The notes below the pieces were generated by a model that was not told the DNA's origin, did no database searches, and worked only from the letters and a program-made list of their open reading frames with translations. A program made the translations under genes and the position numbers. A stretch of DNA of 64,000 nucleotides, taken from the NCBI GenBank assembly GCA_034440575.1, contig JAOTOL010001311.1:286501-350500 (forward strand). Direction: 5' to 3'. This stretch comes from Imbricaverruca yamaguchii. Taxonomy: Eukaryota; Arthropoda; Thecostraca; Neoverrucidae. Each line of letters opens with the position of its first letter. Position 1 is the stretch's first letter. Positions 1-12,325 of this stretch are shown here, piece after piece.

Positions 1-1916
1 AACCCCTGGCTTTGGCTTCCGCTTCGTATTATTCATAAATGCTGGTTTCGGCTTTGGCTTTGTGACATTTTCAGCTGCTAGCCTCCGATTCAGCTTCGTA
101 AATTCATTGCGGTTTCGATTTTTAAGCAATCAGTCAGGCCCATGTCTCATTGAGCCTGGCTTCATGTGCTGCCATTAACTCAAATTTGACACCTGAGGTG
201 AGATACTCCAGCATAGCCCGTCAGTGGAAGCAAAGGCGCGAGACTGGTAGGTCGCATGCACCACATCGTGACGAGCCAAGTCTGCTTGTCCATGCGGATC
301 AATGCCCATCTCTCATTGACTTAGCATTTTTGGAGACAGCCTATGACTAGATGCCTATGATTGTCCTCTCCTCCCAAAATCGAAATTGCTCAGTACAACT
401 GAGTAAGATAGCTCAGTTGTACAGCTGAGCAAGATAGCTAGCAAGAAGCTCTAAAACCAATTATAAGCAACACTATGTATTATTTCATGACAAAAGTTTA
501 AGTATGGGCTTCACCTGCGGCTTTATAGAATGGTAAAAGCATTCGTGTTGGTCACATTTTCCATGCCGTTCCATTTCAACGGCTTCAACTTCGTAAAGCC
601 ACATAATTCGTTATTTGCTTTAGCTTCGGAACGCCCCGGATTATTTTCGAGTAAGTTCAAGCTTGAATATGTCCAGCTTTTGGGGTATGCAAATTGGAAT
701 ATACAATTGTGCTATAAAAACTGACATGATACTAAAACATTTTCGTAAACTATCCAATTTCTGGCCTTGTGACCTGACTTCAGATCATGCCGAGATAATG
801 CATACATCGATAAACCGATCTCTGCAGCCTTCGTCTATGTGTGCACTGCTTTGGAAGCAATTCTAAAGGAAGGTCAAATCAGGCAAATCAGGCCAGCCTG
901 GACGAGATCAGGTCATCTCAGGTCATTGGATTGTCACCCAAGGGCATGCTTTCACCTGCGCACAAGTGACACATTTCTATACCTGAAACTTGCACCCGAC
1001 AATTCTGAACTGTAGCGGTCGAATCGTATTTCGGTGCCACGCCGTGGGATAAATACGTTCCTACCCAATCGGACCATTAGGCGGAAACCGGATGCCTAGC
1101 CTCGACCCATGGTCTTCAAAAGGCTGCAGCTCATGAAGTGCGTAGAAACTGGCAAAACCATATCAATGTACCAGCCAAAAATGTTGCTTGGTTCATTGCT
1201 GGAAACATTCAACACATTTCGAGGATACACCCAAATACCTGTTATGTTGAAGCATTGCAAAAGTGTACTATATTTCAAATTATGTAGCATGTCCTAGCCC
1301 AAACCAGTCCTAAAATTGCGCACATGTTCAGGCATTCAGATGGGCGAGCTGGTGATGTCAGTCTGAACTGTCATTGCCGCCAATTCGAAATATTTCTAGT
1401 TCCTGTACTCATGAATTCACGCACCCGGCACCACCAGTCTAATGAGCCTTGCTTAATGTAGTTCCGGAGCATGACAAGCACTGGGATAGGAGCAACGCAG
1501 CGATACGACCGGTCCCACCGGGAGTATTTCTGTCCCGTCCAACTCTTCCACAGCCGCTCATCTGAAGTATATGAAGTCCTTTCGTGGCAGATCCTCCCAC
1601 CTGACACCAGCGCAATATGAAAATATGCATATTAGCACCTAGTTCACATACACTTGAAAGTTGCTGTTTATACCGTCACACAAAAGCACAAAAGTAACCT
1701 GGTTTTTCAGTCTAAGAAAGCACCCATGCACTTTAATCTAAATTGTATTTGTATTTAATGTATTAATGCATTTAATGTATCGTGCCGCTGCCGATGATCT
1801 GACACTTCGGCCCCACAGTTTCCAGGGCTTCCGTCATGTAGTCTTGGGTGTCAGATGTTGCTTGGACAGCTACGCGAGGTCCCCATGTGACCGAAAGCAA
1901 CTGGAGGCGGCGGTAC
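1..1916. other. No gene recognised
   Basis: Unique, moderately AT-rich sequence with only short chance frames. A short direct repeat (agttgtac...gagcaagatagct) occurs near 390-445. Nothing else was seen. Confidence 0.4.
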
Positions 1917-2452
1917 AGTTGCGTGAGAGCCCAATGTAACTCGACACGATTGGCGGTGGCGGCGGCACAGTTGCGCAACAGCCCCTACGTAACCCGACCC
2001 GATTGGCGGTGGCGGCGGCACAGTTGCGCAACAGCCCCTACGTAACCCGACCCGACTGGCGGTGGCGGCGGCACAGTTGCGCAACAGCCCCTACGTAACC
2101 CGACCCGACTGGCGGTGGCGGCGGCACAGTTGCGCAACAGTCCCTACGTAACCCGACCCGACTGGCGGTGGCAGCGGCACAGTTGCGCAACAGCCCCTAC
2201 GTAACCCGACCCGACTGGCGGTAGCGGCGGCACAGTTGCGCAACAGCCCCGACGTAACCCGACCCGACTGGCGGTGGCGGAGGCACAGTTGCGCAACAGC
2301 TCCTACGTAACCCGACCCGACTGGCGGTGGCGGCGGCACAGTTGCGCAACAGCCCCTACGTAACCCGACCCGACTGGCGGTGGCGGCGGCACAGTTGCGC
2401 AACAGCCCCTACGTAACCCGACCCGACTGGCGGTGGCGGCGGCACAGTTGCG
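1917..2452. repeat. 53-bp minisatellite, ~10 copies
   Basis: The near-identical unit contains the palindrome gttgcgcaac, then agcccctacgtaacccgacc and a GGC/GGT-rich part. On the minus strand each unit carries GGTTAC/gtaggg, a donor-like site. An open Pro-rich frame (ending ATVPPPPPVGSGY) runs into the first unit, so the array may overlap an exon end. Confidence 0.9.
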
Positions 2453-3416
2453 TGAGGGCCAGCGGGCACGACCGGCGCCGACGGCGGCTCAGCAGGGACC
2501 TCATCAGCGGCCGACTCGTCCGTCACACTCCCAGGGGCACGACTCCACCAGCAGCCGACGGCCGCCGCTAGATGTAACGGACGCCGCGGCCGCGCCGGTA
2601 TTGCGCCGGGCCGACCCGGTCCCCGCGGGAACCGACCGCCGCTGCTGAGGTGGTCGTGCGTGCCGACAACAACGCGGCACTCGGCGCAGTTTGTTCCTGC
2701 CATCCTCTCAGCGCCTGGCCTCGCCAGGTCGGTACTCGACCTCCCATAGGCTAGCAGCGGAATTGCCAGAAACAAACAATGGGTCGATTGTGGCTAGCAG
2801 CACTTGACCTCACACAGGCCAGCGAGAGGGTTGGCGGCGGCCAACAACGGATCGTGTGTGGCTTGGCACCAGATCCTTTGCTCGTGGGCAGAAGAATACT
2901 CTCAATTCACCAACAACATTGTTGACTGTCGACATTGATGCAGGAGATGTCCCGGTGCGAGATCTCGCGGTGACATCAGAGACTTCACACGCTGAACACA
3001 TCGATCCACCGCGGACACAAGTCGGCGAGATATTGGCGCATCGGGGATAAAAGTCGAAAAAAACTAGACATCACAGGCACGACCCTGACGCAATTCGGCA
3101 CGGAGAGGTGGCGCAGATAGCACTACGACTAGCTGAGGGATCTGTATCCTGACGGGAACACCATCAGCGACCTGTCGAGCCAGGGCGGAGAGCCCTGCTG
3201 TCTCGGCTGGAATAGCCGCCGCCAGCACATCGCCCGACTACAACCGCAGTAGCAGATCCCAACGTCGCTGTCAGAATGGTCGTCACTTGGGCTCGGACTA
3301 GCGCTGTCGTGAGTAGGCTCCTCCACGAATGTGATCTAAATAACCGATGCTCGAAGTAACGGTCGTCGTGGTGGTTTCGGCGGGCTAGTGCATCGACCCA
3401 GTCACAGCAGGCGTCG

Positions 3417-3484
3417 TCAGCGTTGCTGTTTGTCACTGTCATCGGGACGTTCCTCGGAGGACGAGGCAGTCACGAACTCGCCTC
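3417..3484 (-). CDS. Candidate terminal exon, short acidic tail
   Basis: Acceptor ctaac..gcttcag is followed by a phase-compatible frame GEFVTASSSEERPDDSDKQQ, then Arg and stop TGA (3419-3417). The acceptor region (branch-like ctaac, 20-nt tract, cag, GAGG) is the innermost of about 17 copies in the 47-bp array. Support is the phase match to LDLa2 and the same array-at-acceptor pattern as the other exons. No domain is recognisable. A further exon that skips this stop is possible. Confidence 0.45.
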
Positions 3485-4258
3485 CTGAAGCACGCACCGT
3501 ACAGGGATTAGCACGGACACCAGGTCACCTCCTGAAGCACGCATCGCACAGAAGCTAGCACGGACACCAGGTCACCTCCTGAAGCACGCACCGCACAGAA
3601 GCTAGCACGGACACCAGGTCACCGCCTGAAGCACGCACCGCACAGAAGCTAGCACAGACATCAGGTCACCTCCTGAAGCACGCACCGCACAGAAGTTAGC
3701 ATGGACACCAGGTCACCTCCTGAAGCACGCACCGCACAGAAGTTAGCACGGACATCAGGTCACCTCCTGAAGCACGCACCGCACAGAAGTTAGCACGGAC
3801 ACCAGGTCACCTCCTGAAGCACGCACCGCACAGGGATTAGCACGGACACCAGGTCACCTCCTGAAGCACGCACCGCACAGGAGTTAGCACGGACACCAGG
3901 TCACCTCCTGAAGCACGCACCGCACAGAAGCTAGCACAGACACCAGGTCACCTCCTGAAGCACGCACCGCACAGAAGTTAGCACAGACACCAGGTCACCG
4001 CCTGAAGCACGCACCGCACAGAAGTTAGCACGGACACCAGGTCACCTCCTGAAGCACGCACCGCACAGAAGCTAGCACGGACACCAGGTCACCTCCTGAA
4101 GCACGCACCGCACAGAAGTTAGCACAGACACCAGGTCACCGCCTGAAGCACTCACGGCACAGGGATTAGCACGGACACCAGGTCACCTCCTGAAGCACTC
4201 ACGGCACAGGGGTTAGCACAGACACCAGGTCACCTCCTGAAGCACTCACGGCACTAGG
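3485..4258 (-). repeat. 47-bp minisatellite carrying a 3' splice site, ~17 copies
   Basis: The minus-strand unit reads ctaacttctgtgcggtgcgt then gcttcag/GAGGTGACC: a branch-point-like ctaac, a short tract and an AG acceptor, followed by the first exon bases. The innermost copy is the acceptor of the candidate tail exon. The plus strand carries AGGTCA in every unit. Confidence 0.9.
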
Positions 4259-4834
4259 ATTGGAACGCGCAATGACAATGGTGCGCATGCCCCATGCCCG
4301 AGCGGTCAGATGATTACGTTACGTGCCCTCGGGCGGTGGCGATATTGTAATCACATGCATATCCTAGACCAAGGACGCATCGCTTGTCATTATCTTGCCA
4401 CCGCGCGCTCTGTTTTTCATTAGGTTCCAGAGGAATTGGCGTATTGCACATCATATCATTTGGCTCCGGATGAAGTCAGATGTATCGGTCACTTTGATGA
4501 GATAATATTGAACTATTTCCAAACCAAAGGACAAAGCAGTTAGAAGCTGACCATTGAAGCATGGTCAGCCTGATTACATGTCCAGGTCATTGTTTGCATT
4601 TGTTGCCATGGTGAAGGCCGGCGTAATGTTGTGGCTCACTAGCCTCTCTAATTAAAATGTTCGTGTCAGCTTTCGCGGTGTACGGTATGTCACAAAAACC
4701 GTGCTTGCTAAACTGATGTTTGATCGATTTTGACGGGTTCTGTGTTTTTGTCGAATTCCACTCAAGCACAAATACTGCGAAAACCAATGACGTAAGTGCT
4801 CACGATAGTGTGACAGCACTATACTGGACTGTAA

Positions 4835-5390
4835 GGGCGTAGCCAAGAGACGGATGCAATGGGCACCCCTCCCCCAATGCCAAATGGGCCCGAGGAGCCT
4901 CATTGGCACAACCACATGGTCCTGTTCAGTACCTGCCGGCCGGCCAGCCGGCTGAGACAGTCGAGTCTGGGGCACATCTCGACGGCAGAAGCGCCTTCCG
5001 GCGACATTGGGCCTTCTAGCTGGCAGCTGGGACTCCTTTTGATGGCAAAAACCCCTTCAAAAGGTCGGAGTTCTCGGTTGGGCAGGGGCTCCTCCAGTGT
5101 CGGGACGTCTCTATAAGTACCCACCTCCGAAGGTCGGACCTCATTCCGATGTCGGAGTCTCACGTGGTGCTCAGGCCTCTTTCAGAGTTGCCGGATACCT
5201 AGCTTCAGAAAAGAGCCCTCCCGGGGAGTCCGTATCTCTGGAAGGGACCCCCTTCCGTGGCCTAGAAAGCGAGTCACTGGCTAGCCCACAGGCCGGTGGC
5301 TGTGGCTCTCTTCCAGGGTTGTGGGTCTACATGCTGCGGGGAACTCCCCGGAGGTAGGGGCCACCTTCCTGCCCTTTTTTATATCCAGTT
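4835..5390. mobile_element. Possible DNA-transposon remnant
   Basis: Begins with a gtaagggcgtagcca-type end and a C-run (cacccctccccc), followed by GC-rich degenerate direct repeats with no credible reading frame. The end signature resembles miniature inverted-repeat elements. The partner terminus was not found. Confidence 0.3.
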
Positions 5391-5873
5391 TGCGTTCCTT
5401 TTGTTCCGTATTTCAACACCTGCTGAGCGGATTAAATGGTTGGAAAATCAACATGTCGTTCGGCCAAGAACTTCATCAAATTGTGTGTGCTTTGTAGTGT
5501 TTGTAGTTATTCGGGACCGACCTTCTGTCCACACATGGGACTGGGCCAGTGAACCGGTCCGTCAAAAGTGATTGGCTCTGCGAACTCTCGGCAGCTGATT
5601 CGGAATGTGAGACCCGAACCTATCACCGTCGGCTGTGTGGCCTGGGATTCGGCGACAAACTTCTGCCGGAGTTGGCTCACACAAGGGAATTGCAGACCCA
5701 TTCACACTGAAGGCATTTCCTGTACGTAGAAATGTCGCAGAGAACTCTTAATCCCAAGACGTTGCACGCTTCCTAAAATTGTGTGTTATATGCACACGGT
5801 TCACTGCCAAAATCTGCTTGATAGGCCGCGTTCTCATCCCCACCCCAGCTCCACCGCGCCCGCACGTCAATGT

Positions 5874-6178
5874 CCAATCAGTGCACGTCAGTGGACAGTC
5901 ATTGCACATCAGTTGGCAGTCATTGTACGCCAATGGGCAGTCACTGCACATCAGTGGGCAGTCACCGTAATCCAGTGGGCAGCCACTGTACGCCAGTGGG
6001 CATTCAGTACTCGCCAGTGGGCATTCAGTACTCGCCAGTGGACAGTCAGTGGACGACAGTGGGCAGTCAGTGGAAGCCAGTGGGCAGTCAGTGTACGCCA
6101 GTGGGCAGTCAGTGTACGCCAGTGGGCAGTCACTGCACATCAGTTGGCAGTCAGTGGACGCCAGTGGGCAGTCCAGAA
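5874..6178. repeat. 21-bp minisatellite, ~14 copies
   Basis: Unit built on cagtgggcagtcagtgtacg with several variants. It lies just downstream (minus sense) of the LDLa2 donor. Period divisible by three, hence long spurious ORFs in several frames. Confidence 0.9.
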
Positions 6179-6200
6179 CGTCAGCTGGAGGTTCACTGAC

Positions 6201-6298
6201 CTTGATCTAGGCAATCACGCTCATCTTCACCTTCGGCACAGTCTGCGAAGTCGTCACAGACCCACTCGCGGGGGACACAGCCACCAGCCGGCCGGCAC
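6201..6298 (-). CDS. LDLa module 2, completing exon
   Basis: Starts with the last base of an Arg codon and reads [20 protein letters not shown], then [12 protein letters not shown], before donor GTCAGT. With HCEADHFR from the preceding exon it forms a canonical LDLa module (six cysteines, EDE calcium site). The acceptor is ttcccacag. The acceptor and first ~48 exon bases are present again about 95 bp upstream and partly a third time (6299-6450), giving decoy acceptors. A separate 21-bp array starts about 23 bp after the donor. Confidence 0.88.
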
Positions 6299-6450
6299 CT
6301 GTGGGAATGTCACGGTCAGAGGTGGGGGAGACACTGGAGGAGACCCCGTCACAGACCCACTCGCCGGGGACACAGCCACCAACCGGGCGGCACCTGTAGC
6401 AGGGTGGCGGTCAGATGTGGTGAGATACTGGGGGAGACCCCGACACAGAC
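6299..6450 (-). repeat. ~95-bp duplication of the LDLa2 acceptor region
   Basis: The intron end and first ~48 exon bases of LDLa2 (acag/GTGCCG...GGGTCTGTG) appear again at about 6391 and, partly, near 6440. Each copy has its own polypyrimidine tract and CAG. Confidence 0.75.
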
Positions 6451-6649
6451 CCGCTCCCCAACTGACCGAGCTGCACTCCACGAGACGCCTCTTGGAGGCC
6501 CGGTGCTGGTCTGGATAGTACGAAGGCTGAGGGAGGGAGTTGAGCAAGACCTGGGAATTGGCAGGTGCTAATGAGTTGAAGAAACAAACTGAGCCATATC
6601 TGGAGGGAAGTAGAGAATAAGACAGATACATGGATATGCAGATGCATAG

Positions 6650-6785
<136 letters not shown>

Positions 6786-6789
6786 AGAG

Positions 6790-8530
6790 AAAGAGAGAGA
6801 GTGAGAGGAAGAAAGAAAGAGTGGGGAGGGAAACAAGACGAGGAGTAAACAGTAAGGATATGGGGAGGGAGATGAGGCAAGTAACGAAACAATTATATCC
6901 ACCTAGTGAACGCTAGCCATTTCCAGTACAGGGGGTTGATGTTACTACCACAAGGATTTTTTTTCTTCAGAATGTCTAGAATCACCATTCAATTCCTACA
7001 TGGCCAGTGGGCAGTCGTTCCATCAATTTTAGCTGATTTTAAATGCACAGTCATCTTAAGTTATATTGCTATGACGTCATCAGATAGAACAACTTTGGGC
7101 ATATTTCCTTCCTCGAAATGGTAGATGGTCGGGTCTTATCATCATACAATGTCTCGTCATGTTTCATACGTCGCATCTTAGAGTTATAGAAAACAAGCTG
7201 ACCTAGATCAATGATCTGCCAAGGCCATTTTGGTTATCTGCATAAGTTCACCTTGAATGCCTTTCTTCAAGGATCGTGAATAAGCTGGTGTTATTTTAGG
7301 CGATTGATTGGAATCTAGTGTTTATTTTTACCCCAATTCACTTTAAAATGATGACTTGGACAAATCAGCCTCATGACTTTCAATACGGTCATCAGCATCA
7401 CTCACCTAAGCAATGAGCCGTACTGTATGCATCTAGATGCAGTATGTTGGATATTGTTTGGATGCTAAAACAACCAGCAACACTCTGGTAAGATGCTTAA
7501 ATGTCCTGTCTGGTCTGGTTTAAGGTTGAAATTGGATGTACAAATTGTGGATTTCTTGTGAAAATCTTCCCATTGAACATGATCTTTAAGGTCAACCAAA
7601 AGCATGCAAATCGAGTATCAATAGCGAAATATCGTCACGGTCAACGTGCTAGTCGCCGTTTCTTCCCGGTAGCACGCTTCGCTTATAAATGCTAAGGAGG
7701 TTGCAACCTTCCACGGGCATCGTCAACTGGCGGACTCGGCCACACCTGAATTTTCCACCACCGTCTTAACCCTCTAACTTGATATCTTTTTCGATGACTC
7801 CGGTTTTTCTGTTATTAGTAACGCTCTTGCAAGCCTCCTCGACTTTCACCGCCGTGGATAAATTTACAAATTACCCACCATAGGGGAGATGAGGCACGCC
7901 TATTTACACAACAGTCACCTGTTATCGCGTATTAGCTAGGTGTATAAATGTTAAAATTTGTACTCTATTATACTGTATTAGCAACATGCATTGTCGATAT
8001 GGAATCAATGTCATAAATGTGATCGGCACAGGACACGTTCTTTAGAAAGTTTGGCGCCCAGATTGATAATAATTAGGCAGGGTTGGAAGCGTCAAGGCGT
8101 AAAATATTACCTACCCCACACGGAATAACAGTAGTATGTGGAGAAGCACGCATGGTGGAAATGAACTTGTTGCAGGACGTGTTCCCCGCTTATAGTTGCC
8201 AGTCATTCCCTGCACCCAGGGAGCCGGATCCATCCAGTTGTCTAATGTAATAATTACATAATAATTTGGCACGATACGTGCATTTTGCTCTGGCCACTTG
8301 CGAAAGATTTGCCATCTTTCACAAATCAGTGTTCATCCCTTTAAAGGAAGTGAACACGTGACTCTGTTTAATCTAGCTGAGTGAGTTGTCGAAATGGTCA
8401 GGACAACAAAACAATGTGAAAAAGCATAAGCTGCTTTTGTTTTCCATAAGACCCTGATACAGTTTCAGTGCCGAGTTTTGCTGGGCTGGGCAGAGTGAGA
8501 TGGTTGGCCGGCCGGCCGTGAGGTGGCAGC
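6790..8530. other. Intron sequence
   Basis: Unique AT-rich sequence between LDLa1 and LDLa2 exons. No repeat or exon recognised. Confidence 0.4.
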
Positions 8531-8532
8531 AC

Positions 8533-8671
8533 CTGAAATGGTCGGCCTCGCAGTGGTTACAGTTGAGCTCGTCGCTGGCGTCGGGGCACTGTGGTATGCC
8601 ATCGCAGCGCCACGAGGACGGTACACACGCCGTCCGGTCCAAACAGGCAAACTCGGCCGTCACGCAGCGGT
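8533..8671 (-). CDS. LDLa module 1 and start of LDLa module 2
   Basis: Reads [20 protein letters not shown] and continues [17 protein letters not shown], a complete six-cysteine LDL-receptor class A module with the calcium-binding pattern W..DG..DC.D.SDE. A second module opens with HCEADHFR and is interrupted by a phase-2 intron with a weak donor (GTGCTG). The call is secured by the next exon, which completes the module perfectly. The acceptor ttcggcag sits about 20 bp from the 21-bp array at 8690-9492. LDLa modules bind ligand in a calcium-dependent way on extracellular proteins (family knowledge). Confidence 0.88.
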
Positions 8672-8689
8672 CTGCCGAACACGGGAGAC

Positions 8690-9492
8690 ACGTTTAGCGG
8701 CACGGGAGACACGTGTGACGGCATGGGAGACACGTGTGGCGGCACGGGAGACACGTGTGACGGCACGGGAGACACGTGTAGCGGCACGGGAGACACGTGT
8801 AGCGGCACGGGGGACACGTGTGACGGCACGGGAGACACGTGTAGCGGCACGGGAGACACGTGTAGCGGCACGGGAGACACGTGTAGCGGCAAGGGAGACA
8901 CGCGTGGCGGCACGGGAGACACGTGTGGCGGCACAGGGGACACGTGTAGCGGCACGGGAGACACGTGTGGGGGTACGGGAGACACGTGTGGGGGTACAGG
9001 AGACACGTGTGGTGGCACGGGAGACACGTGTGGCGGCACGGGAGACACGCGTGGTGGCACGGGAGATGCGTGTGGCGGCACGGGAGACACGTGTGGCGGC
9101 ACGGGAGACACGTGTAGCGGCACGGGAGATACGTGTGGGGGTACGGAAGACACGTGTGGTGGTACGGGAGACAGGTGTGGCGGCACGGGAGACACGCGTG
9201 GTGGCACGGGAGACACGTGTGGCGGCACGGGAGACACGCGTGATGGCACGGAAGACAGGTGTGGCGGCACGGGAGACACGGACACGTGTAGCGGCACGGG
9301 AAACACGTGTGGGGGTACGGGAGACACGTGTGGGGGTACAGGAGACACGTGTGGTGGCACGGGAGACACGTGTGGCGGCACGGGAGACACGTGTAGCGGC
9401 ATGGGAGATACGTGTTGGGGTACGGGAGACACGTGTGGTGGTACGGGAGACAGGTGTGGCGGCACGGGAGACACGCGTGATGGCACGGGAGA
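8690..9492. repeat. 21-bp minisatellite with CACGTG core, ~38 copies
   Basis: Unit gacacgtgtggcggcacggg plus a: every well-conserved copy contains the palindrome acacgtgt with an E-box CACGTG. It abuts the LDLa1 acceptor. The same unit recurs at 11444-11836. Confidence 0.95.
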
Positions 9493-9849
9493 TCAGGGGC
9501 GGTCCGCCCACTAAGGAACTTAAGGCAGTGTCTCACCTCAGTAGAGCTGAAAGATATTTCTGGTGTTGTTTTCGTGCATCGCGTTGCTCTTATCCATTGG
9601 AAAATCACAAAAATAAAATGTTGAGATGAAACGTTCATTGGTGATTCGAAATTATCGTATAAACTTGAGTTAAGATTTACATATTCAATTTGGAACAGCT
9701 CTATAATTAATATGAAATACGTATGATTGAGACAGGCCTTAATCCAAATGTCGCCATATTATGCGCTTTCGTTTCATACGAAGCATAGGGTATAAAAAGA
9801 TAAAAGATAAAAGTACCCTTCGCAAGATGAACTAAAACGTTTCTGCGGA

Positions 9850-10095
9850 GTGCATTGCACCGTCAGAGGAAATTGTGTGCAAGTTGACTTTCGGGCTACA
9901 TCGGAACATGCTTCACACAAAAAGTTTCCAATGATTCATGAAATTAAGGAATTGTGCGAGTCTGTAGGATTGGTACAAGTTTCCTACGTGCATAGATGGG
10001 TAGGGGAGGTGATAAATTCTGCTCAACTAAAAGCGTTCAGGAACGGTGGGCTAAGACTGGGCTTTGATGTGGTCCTTCTTAACTATTCCCCCTAA
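9850..10095 (+). pseudogene. RNase H-like fragment (possible retroelement remnant)
   Basis: An 81-codon frame contains FPMIHEIKELCESVGLVQVS, then YVHRWVGEVINSAQLKAF. This resembles the end of RVT_3-type RNase H domains (..I..I..L......V...HV.R..N..A..LAK). The catalytic acidic residues of the N-terminal half are absent. Surrounding sequence (9640-11240) is AT-rich and array-free, unlike its neighbours. Confidence 0.3.
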
Positions 10096-11443
10096 CAGCC
10101 TCCTATGCAGCAGAATTGGTCTATGGTACACAATGTATGCAAACCTAGAAACATTTGATGCCAAATTCAAGGGGTTAGAAACTTGTGCAAAATATTAGAA
10201 CAAATCTGAGAATTAGCTTTGCTTGGCACCGCTAAGCAACTCAAAACCACCTCTGAATCTTGTAATGCATCCAATTTGTACAGGTATGTTGAACTGCTCC
10301 CAATTGAAAACCAGGCTTAGTCTGACCAAATGTTTGGTCTGATCTTTTGGCTTATAATATTATGCATGTTCCTCATAGTTGGTAACCAAGTGCGCATACC
10401 TTGAGTTTGGTATGTGATCTGGACTCCCTGGTTTGGTACCCTGCTAACCTTAGTTTGTCATTTTCCATATGCACTGAAAATGTTCCTTGAAAATATGAAC
10501 ATGGATCCCCTGACTTTGTGAGATATCTCCAGCCCTGCAAGTGCAAAGGAAGTTTAGAAGGGAGAGTGGAAAGAGATGTTGGCAATCTCTAAATGTGACC
10601 AGCTATGACTACATTGAATAATTGGTTGACACATGTGGAAATTTTGTTGGTCTTTTTTCCAATTGCAATGCTCCATGCCATTTTTTAGGACTCTGAAACC
10701 CTGAACAAACTTAAATTTGTATATTATTATAAACTTGGATCGTTAGTGTATGAACCAATGCATTTCCAGGTCTAGTAAATGTATAGTTTTTGTCTGGCCA
10801 CAAAATGTATTTGGTTATTCTTAAGTTCAACTCTCCGATGTGCTGTACTCCTGTGGAATAGGGCAAATGTAGCCATATCCATTTTAGTAAACGTTGATGA
10901 TAGTTAATGCACGACATCTTATTATTGTGCTTAAAGGTATTCACAAGACATGTTTTACTCATGTCCCGTTACCTCCAGAAAGCAAACAAATGGGTTAGGC
11001 TTAGCTATGTCAGTTTGTGTGTGGGAAATTGTTTTTTTCATTAATGCTGGGCTACACTAGGAAATGGGCATATTACATTTTATTTTACACCATATTTTTA
11101 CGCCATGTTACCTAACTCAAAGCCACTTTCTTTGTATTATTTTGCTTGCCAACTGAAAAGTAAGCATTTGGAGAGGAAATTAGTGGTTACACTAGCTTCA
11201 TCACTTTTATAAAGAGTATATTGGGAAAAATTTAAGTCCAAAAATACATTAAGGCACAATTGCATGAATATTTGTGTGTGAAAAGTATAGGTACCGAACA
11301 AGTTCCTAATTTTGGGAACCGAAAAACAGAGTGGTCGGAATCCGACAATTTTCTTCGGGGGGGGGGGGGTGCAGTGGTGACTACCTCACCCGATTTCGAT
11401 GCCTCGGACCGACCATACGGAAGTTTCGTGTGGCTGCACAAGA

Positions 11444-11836
11444 TACATGTGTGGCGGTACAGGAGGCATGTGTGGCGGTACAGGAGGCATGTGTGGCGGC
11501 ACGGGAGACACGTGTGGCGGCATGGGGGACACGTGTGGGGGCACGGGAGACACGTGTGGCGACATGGGAGACACGTGTGGCGGCACAGGAGACACGTGTG
11601 GCGGCACGGGAGACACGTGTGGCGGCACAGGAGACACGTGTGGTGGCACGGGAGACACGTGTGGCGGCACAGGAGACACGTGTGGCGGCACGGGAGACAC
11701 GTGTGGCGGCACAGGAGACACGTGTGGCGGCACGGGAGACACGTGTGGCGGCACGGGAGACACGTGTGGCGGCACAGGAGACACGTGTGGTGGCACGGGA
11801 AACACATGTGGCGGCACAGGAGACACGCGTGTCGGT
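11444..11836. repeat. Second array of the 21-bp CACGTG unit, ~19 copies
   Basis: Same unit as the array at 8690-9492 and more homogeneous (alternating cacggg / cacagg copies). On the minus strand the array ends at ...tatcttgtgcag/CCACACG, an acceptor-like site. No phase-compatible exon could be completed there. Confidence 0.95.
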
Positions 11837-12325
11837 TGTTGGAACACAATCATTTCTCTGAAACCAGGGTCGTGCGGACATAGTCGCACTACTGATAGCA
11901 TTAGTCATTCATTAAAAGTTAATGGAAAATATTATCGTTATCGCTATCACTATCGTCGTGGTCAACATTTCCAATTACTGCTGCGTTTTCCCTCATGACT
12001 ATCAGATGTGTCGCTAGCAGCATTGTTAACAACGCGGTGACGGTATATCGGTAACATCGGTAACGGTAACAACAGCGTTGGCAACACACACAAAGCAATT
12101 TGTGCGCCCGAATAACCGCTGCACATTCTTCAACTACGGGACAATGGCACTGATCTAGTAACTTTCCATAACTTGCACAATGCTGAATGACTTGTCCATG
12201 AATGAATCATGATGTCCGTTACCTGTGTATTTTCAAACTGACTGAACGTGGGGGAATTCCACAATGAGTTCCAAACCGGCCCTCGCAATGCAATCACTGG
12301 AGCCGATCTCGGAGTGCCCGCTACG

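Noticed and set aside
8523..9638. Several 280-370-codon ORFs (ETRVAAR-, CSGTGDT-, VSPVPPH-type repeats)
   Set aside because: By-products of the 21-bp array, open in at least five frames.
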